From assembly GCA_946477805.1 (NCBI GenBank), contig CAMKZP010000124.1, forward strand, positions 1 to 8,837: a stretch of DNA of 8,837 bases, given 5' to 3'. Under the pieces are notes generated by a model. That model saw nothing but the letters and a program-made list of their open reading frames with translations, made no database searches and had not been told where the DNA came from. This document shows, in pieces, positions 5,705 through 8,837 of this stretch (position 1 is its first letter; the number at the start of each line of letters is the position of its first letter). Source of the stretch: an uncultured Enterobacter sp. Its GTDB lineage: Bacteria; Pseudomonadota; Gammaproteobacteria; Enterobacterales; Enterobacteriaceae. Position numbers and translations under genes: made by a program.

Positions 5705-7720
5705 TTACTCTCCTAACAGGCGCAGCATTTCCGCTTCATCGATAACATCGATTCCCAGCTCCTGCGCTTTAGCAAGCTTCGAACCGGCGGCATCTCCGGC
5801 GATCACCAGATCGGTTTTCTTCGACACGCTGCCCGCCACTTTTGCCCCCAGCGCCACCAGGCGTGCCTTCGCGTCATCGCGGGAGAGCTGGCTCAGGCTG
5901 CCGGTCAGCACCACGGTTTTTCCGGCGAACGGGCTGTCGATCTCCTCCGCGTTCACTACCACCGGCGCAGGCCATTTAATGCCCTCTTCCAGCAGCTTGC
6001 CAATCACCTCGCGGTTGCTCTCTTCAGCAAAGAAGTTAAAGACGTGCGTAGCGACCACGATGCCGACATCCGGGACTTTCTGCAGCTCCTCAATGCTGGC
6101 TTTCTCCAGCGCGTCCAGCGTGCCAAAGTAGGCGGCCAGACCTGCCGCCGTGGCCTCACCCACTTCACGGATCCCCAGCGCGTAGAGGAAGCGGGCAAAG
6201 GTGGTCTCTTTTGCCGCTTCCAGCGCGTTAACCACGTTCTGCGCCGATTTCGGCCCCATGCGGTCAAGCCCGGTCAGCTTGCCTGCGGTCAGCTTAAACA
6301 GATCCGCCGGGGTGTGTACGTACTCTTTCTCCACCAGCTGGTCAATGATCTTGTCGCCCATGCCGTCGACGTCCATCGCGCGGCGGGAGACGAAGTGCTT
6401 GAGAGCCTCTTTACGCTGCGCGCCGCAGATTAAGCCGCCGGTACAGCGCGTAACGGCCTCGCCTTCTACGCGCTCAACGTCCGAACCGCAAACCGGACAG
6501 TGCGCCGGAAACTCAACCGGGCGCGTATCGTCAGGGCGTTCAGATTCCACAACGTTCACCACCTGCGGAATGACGTCGCCCGCGCGGCGAATCACCACTT
6601 TGTCACCAATGCGCAGGCCGAGGCGTTCAATTTCATCCGCATTGTGCAGCGTGGCATTGCTCACCAGCACGCCGGCGACCTGCACCGGCTCAAGCCGGGC
6701 AACCGGCGTAATGGCGCCCGTACGGCCAACCTGGAACTCTACGTCGCGAACAAAAGTCATCTGCTCCTGAGCGGGGAACTTAAAGGCCACCGCCCAGCGC
6801 GGGGCGCGCGCCACGAAGCCAAGCTGCTCCTGCAGCGCAAGGGAGTTAACCTTAATCACCACGCCGTCAATATCAAAACCGAGCGTTGGGCGGTCTTCTT
6901 CCACCCGGTGGTAGAACGCCAGCACCGCCTCCGGGGAATCGCACAGCTGCACGCGGCTGCTTACCGGCAGGCCCCACTCTTTGAACTGCAGCAGGCGCCC
7001 CAGATGTGTATCAGGCAGTTGGCCGCCCTCCAGAATACCGACGCCGTAGCAGAAGAAAGTAAGCGGTCGCTTCGCGGTAATACGCGGGTCGAGCTGGCGC
7101 AATGAACCTGCCGCCGCGTTGCGCGGGTTAGCGAACACTTTCCCGCCGGTGCGTCGCGCTTCTTCGTTAATCTTTTCAAAACCCGCCTGGGGCAGGAACA
7201 CTTCGCCACGCACTTCCAGACGAGCCGGAATGTTTTCGCCGCGCAGCCTGAGTGGAATGGCACGGATGGTGCGCACATTGGTGGTAATGTCCTCCCCCGT
7301 GGTGCCGTCACCGCGCGTTGCGGCGCGCACCATCACCCCGTTTTCATAAAGAATGCTGACCGCAAGCCCGTCCAGCTTCAGCTCGCAGCACCAGCTGAGG
7401 CTATCGCTGCGCTTCAGTCGATCCTGCACGCGCTTGTTAAAGGCGAGAAAACTCTCTTCATCAAAGACGTTATCCAGCGACAGCATCGGCACTTCATGAC
7501 GCACCTGGCTAAAGGCGCCCAATGGCTCTGCGCCGACGCGCTGGGTCGGGGAGTCAGGAGTGATGAGCGCCGGGTGCTGCGCTTCTAGTTCGCGCAGCTC
7601 GCGCATCAGGCGATCGTACTCCGCATCTGGCACTTCCGGAGCGTCCATAACATGATAGAGATATTCATGATGGCGAAGCGTGGTTCGCAGTTCAGTGAGT
7701 TGTTGTTCGATTGAGTCCAT
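5705..7720 (-). CDS. ligA: LigA, NAD+-dependent DNA ligase
   Basis: Essential enzyme that seals nicks during lagging-strand synthesis and repair, using NAD+ as the adenylate donor. At 671 residues it equals the E. coli length. Domains in order: Ia NAD-binding helix region (1-70, with HHEYLYHVMDAPEVPDAEYD at 17-36); adenylation domain with the catalytic lysine K115 in KLDG (115-118) and RGDGTTGED (136-144); OB fold (about 320-400, VGRTGAITPVARLEPV); four-cysteine zinc finger C408, C411, C426, C432; helix-hairpin-helix array (about 440-585); BRCT domain (about 593-671, FAGKTVVLTGSL). All key residues are present. The start at 7720 is the conserved family start, although its Shine-Dalgarno is weak. 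It lies 67 bp behind zipA with a terminator between, and ypeB follows after one base. The promoter is not obvious and may lie inside zipA. Confidence 0.98.
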   Translation of the reverse strand: MDSIEQQLTELRTTLRHHEYLYHVMDAPEVPDAEYDRLMRELRELEAQHPALITPDSPTQRVGAEPLGAFSQVRHEVPMLSLDNVFDEESFLAFNKRVQDRLKRSDSLSWCCELKLDGLAVSILYENGVMVRAATRGDGTTGEDITTNVRTIRAIPLRLRGENIPARLEVRGEVFLPQAGFEKINEEARRTGGKVFANPRNAAAGSLRQLDPRITAKRPLTFFCYGVGILEGGQLPDTHLGRLLQFKEWGLPVSSRVQLCDSPEAVLAFYHRVEEDRPTLGFDIDGVVIKVNSLALQEQLGFVARAPRWAVAFKFPAQEQMTFVRDVEFQVGRTGAITPVARLEPVQVAGVLVSNATLHNADEIERLGLRIGDKVVIRRAGDVIPQVVNVVESERPDDTRPVEFPAHCPVCGSDVERVEGEAVTRCTGGLICGAQRKEALKHFVSRRAMDVDGMGDKIIDQLVEKEYVHTPADLFKLTAGKLTGLDRMGPKSAQNVVNALEAAKETTFARFLYALGIREVGEATAAGLAAYFGTLDALEKASIEELQKVPDVGIVVATHVFNFFAEESNREVIGKLLEEGIKWPAPVVVNAEEIDSPFAGKTVVLTGSLSQLSRDDAKARLVALGAKVAGSVSKKTDLVIAGDAAGSKLAKAQELGIDVIDEAEMLRLLGE

Positions 7721-7737
7721 ATCGCACCATCAATGAG

Positions 7738-7760
7738 AAAACCCCCGACAGGCGGGGGTT
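7738..7760 (-). terminator. Intrinsic terminator between zipA and ligA
   Basis: On the minus strand AACCCCCG-CCTGT-CGGGGGTT forms a perfect 8-bp GC-rich stem with a 5-nt loop and runs into TTTTCTC. It lies 27 bp after the zipA stop and ends about 17 bp before the ligA ATG. The U-tract is short, so termination may be partial and act as an attenuator. The plus-strand orientation has no U-tract. Confidence 0.8.
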
Positions 7761-7787
7761 GAGGAGGAGTTGAAGTTAACGCGAGTC

Positions 7788-8771
7788 TTACGCGTTGGCT
7801 TCCTTAACTTCGCGGATGCGGTCCTGATACTCGCGCAGCTTCTGCGGCGTCATCATACGACGCTGATCGTCGAGCACCACGCCACCGACTTCGTCGGCGA
7901 TGTGCTGGGCAGACTGCAGCATCAGCTTGAAGTTTTGCAGTTCGTCACCGTAAGACGGCACCTGCATAAAGATTGTCACACCCGGCGTCACGAAATCGCC
8001 GGTCATTTCCGGATCGAAGGTGCCGGGGTTAACCATGTTCGCCAGGCTAAACAGCGCCGGGCCGCTGCCGTCCGGGCTGAGATGGCGATGGAAAATATTC
8101 ATGTCGCCAAACTTGAAGCCGGCCTGCTCGATGCTGTTAAGCAGCACGTCACCGTTGAGGTGGCTGCCGTGATGCGCCCCCACGTTCATGATGATCACCG
8201 CCTCTTTGCGCTGCGGTTTTTCAACAACCGGCTCTGGCTCTACGACAGGCTCAGGCTCTACGAGAGGCGCTGGCGCTGGCTGCGGCGCAGGTTGAACATG
8301 AACAGGCTGCTGAGGCGGCTGTTGTACCGGCTGGGCAGGCTGCTGCACGGGCTGCTGTTGAACCGGAGGTTGTACCGGTTGCGGCGCAGCAGGCTGATGA
8401 TGCACAGGCTGTTGCGGCGGCTGACGCACCGGCTCTTCCACTGGCGGCGGCGCGGGCTGGCGCGGCTGTGCGGAAGCATACGGCGGTTGATACTGGTGCT
8501 GCGGAGCGCGGGGGGCTTCATGCTCTCCATGCGCTGCGCCGGGCGCAGTATTGACCCGATGAACGCGAACTTCACCCACGCCGTCGTCTTCGCTGCCGAC
8601 GATATCGTCTTCGACGTCATCGTCATCACGACTGGACTTCATGCGCTTCAGTGGGCGATCGCGAAACATAGAAGAGCGCTCTTTACGGCTGGTCCAGAAA
8701 CCATGTACCAGTAAAGCGATTATGGCGATCGCGCCAACAATGATTAATATCAGACGCAAATCCTGCATCAT
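7788..8771 (-). CDS. zipA: ZipA, FtsZ-anchoring cell division protein
   Basis: Essential divisome protein that tethers the FtsZ ring to the inner membrane. The 327-residue translation starts MMQDLRLILIIVGAIAIIAL. One N-terminal membrane helix (about 5-26) leaves a tiny periplasmic tip. It is followed by a basic/acidic charged stretch (28-75), a Pro/Gln-rich flexible linker (about 87-185) and the globular FtsZ-binding domain (about 186-327, with RKEAVIIMNVGAHHGS and ALFSLANMVNPGTFDPE). The C-terminal domain matches E. coli closely, while the linker varies in repeat content and total length is one residue under my recollection of the E. coli protein (328). The start at 8771 is preferred over an in-frame ATG at 8822 because it is the family start and the extra 17 residues would precede the membrane helix. 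A second ATG directly follows and could also be used. A terminator follows the gene. Confidence 0.97.
   Translation of the reverse strand: MMQDLRLILIIVGAIAIIALLVHGFWTSRKERSSMFRDRPLKRMKSSRDDDDVEDDIVGSEDDGVGEVRVHRVNTAPGAAHGEHEAPRAPQHQYQPPYASAQPRQPAPPPVEEPVRQPPQQPVHHQPAAPQPVQPPVQQQPVQQPAQPVQQPPQQPVHVQPAPQPAPAPLVEPEPVVEPEPVVEKPQRKEAVIIMNVGAHHGSHLNGDVLLNSIEQAGFKFGDMNIFHRHLSPDGSGPALFSLANMVNPGTFDPEMTGDFVTPGVTIFMQVPSYGDELQNFKLMLQSAQHIADEVGGVVLDDQRRMMTPQKLREYQDRIREVKEANA
8226..8263 (-). repeat. 18-bp tandem duplication in the zipA linker
   Basis: Two adjacent 18-bp units (8263-8246 and 8245-8228 on the minus strand) differ at 2 bases and encode VEPEPV twice (residues 171-182). They end the Pro/Gln-rich linker just before the FtsZ-binding domain. 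This looks like replication slippage in a length-tolerant region. Confidence 0.7.
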
Positions 8772-8837
8772 TATATTCTCTGTTGTTCTAACACCTTGCC
8801 ACCACGGCAAACATTTACTCACTAAGAGTATTTGCCG
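8772..8837. other. zipA upstream region at the window edge
   Basis: These 66 bases hold the zipA leader. An inverted repeat TTGCC-ACCAC-GGCAA (8796-8810) is the only clear structure. A third copy of the half-site, TTTGCCG, ends the window at 8831-8837. I see no convincing sigma-70 promoter for zipA within these bases. In E. coli cysZ lies divergently beyond this point, but no coding sequence for it is visible here. Confidence 0.4.

Noticed and set aside
6500..7105. Long plus-strand frames across ligA (also 6201-6770 and 6044-6433)
   Set aside because: They are shadows of the GC-rich third codon positions in ligA; ligA carries all catalytic and zinc-binding residues.
7770..8714. A 314-codon plus-strand open frame starting with TTG behind GAGGAGGAG, antisense to zipA
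   Set aside because: It is the complement of the Pro/Gln-rich zipA linker, which automatically yields Leu/Arg-rich runs. zipA itself is unmistakable on the other strand, and the apparent ribosome binding site is a by-product of the terminator flank.
8770..8775. Perfect TATAAT on the minus strand at the zipA start
   Set aside because: It overlaps the zipA initiation codon and has no -35 at 16-18 bp (the hexamer there reads CAAGGT); a transcript from it would start inside the gene.
1..8837. Search for a CRISPR array, tRNA, riboswitch, phage or defence genes
   Set aside because: No regularly spaced repeats, tRNA-like cloverleaf, integrase or nuclease modules were seen; apart from the FlxA-like gene, the window is conserved enterobacterial core.

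Overview
The window is ordinary enterobacterial chromosome. Every gene except one is recognisable as a close relative of an Escherichia coli K-12 gene, in the same order: xapR-xapB-xapA, yfeR, yfeH, ypeB, ligA, zipA. Protein divergence from E. coli and the high GC content of the third codon positions suggest a non-Escherichia member of the Enterobacteriaceae, of the Enterobacter/Lelliottia/Leclercia type. The genus cannot be fixed from this sequence. The first 23 bases are not genomic: they are the inner end of a Nextera (Tn5 mosaic-end) sequencing adapter, so position 1 is an assembly or contig end and xapR is cut by that artefact, not by biology.

Layout. Positions 24-2938 (minus strand) hold the xanthosine utilisation cluster: xapA (purine nucleoside phosphorylase II), xapB (nucleoside:H+ symporter) and xapR (LysR activator, 3' end missing). 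The 194-bp gap 2939-3132 is a divergent control region. Towards xapA it has a strong ribosome binding site, a candidate -10/-35 pair and a 12-bp direct repeat with a 22-bp period that is a good candidate XapR operator. Towards the other side it has a good sigma-28 (FliA) flagellar promoter. That promoter drives a small coiled-coil FlxA-like gene (3133-3474), which sits where E. coli K-12 carries yfeN.

Next come the divergent pair yfeR (minus, LysR regulator) and yfeH (plus, bile-acid/Na+ symporter-like membrane protein), with an AT-rich shared control region between them. The division/replication block follows on the minus strand: zipA (FtsZ anchor), a strong intrinsic terminator, ligA (NAD+-dependent DNA ligase) and the tightly coupled small gene ypeB. 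The window ends in the zipA upstream region; in E. coli the divergent cysZ gene would follow.

How the genes work together: XapB imports xanthosine and other nucleosides, XapA phosphorolyses them and XapR switches the pair on. YfeR probably controls yfeH. LigA and ZipA are essential housekeeping proteins. The FlxA-like gene appears to be wired to the flagellar regulon rather than to any neighbour. I see no CRISPR array, insertion sequence, phage gene, tRNA or defence system. The most interesting signal is the flagellar-promoter/FlxA-like cassette between xapA and yfeR.
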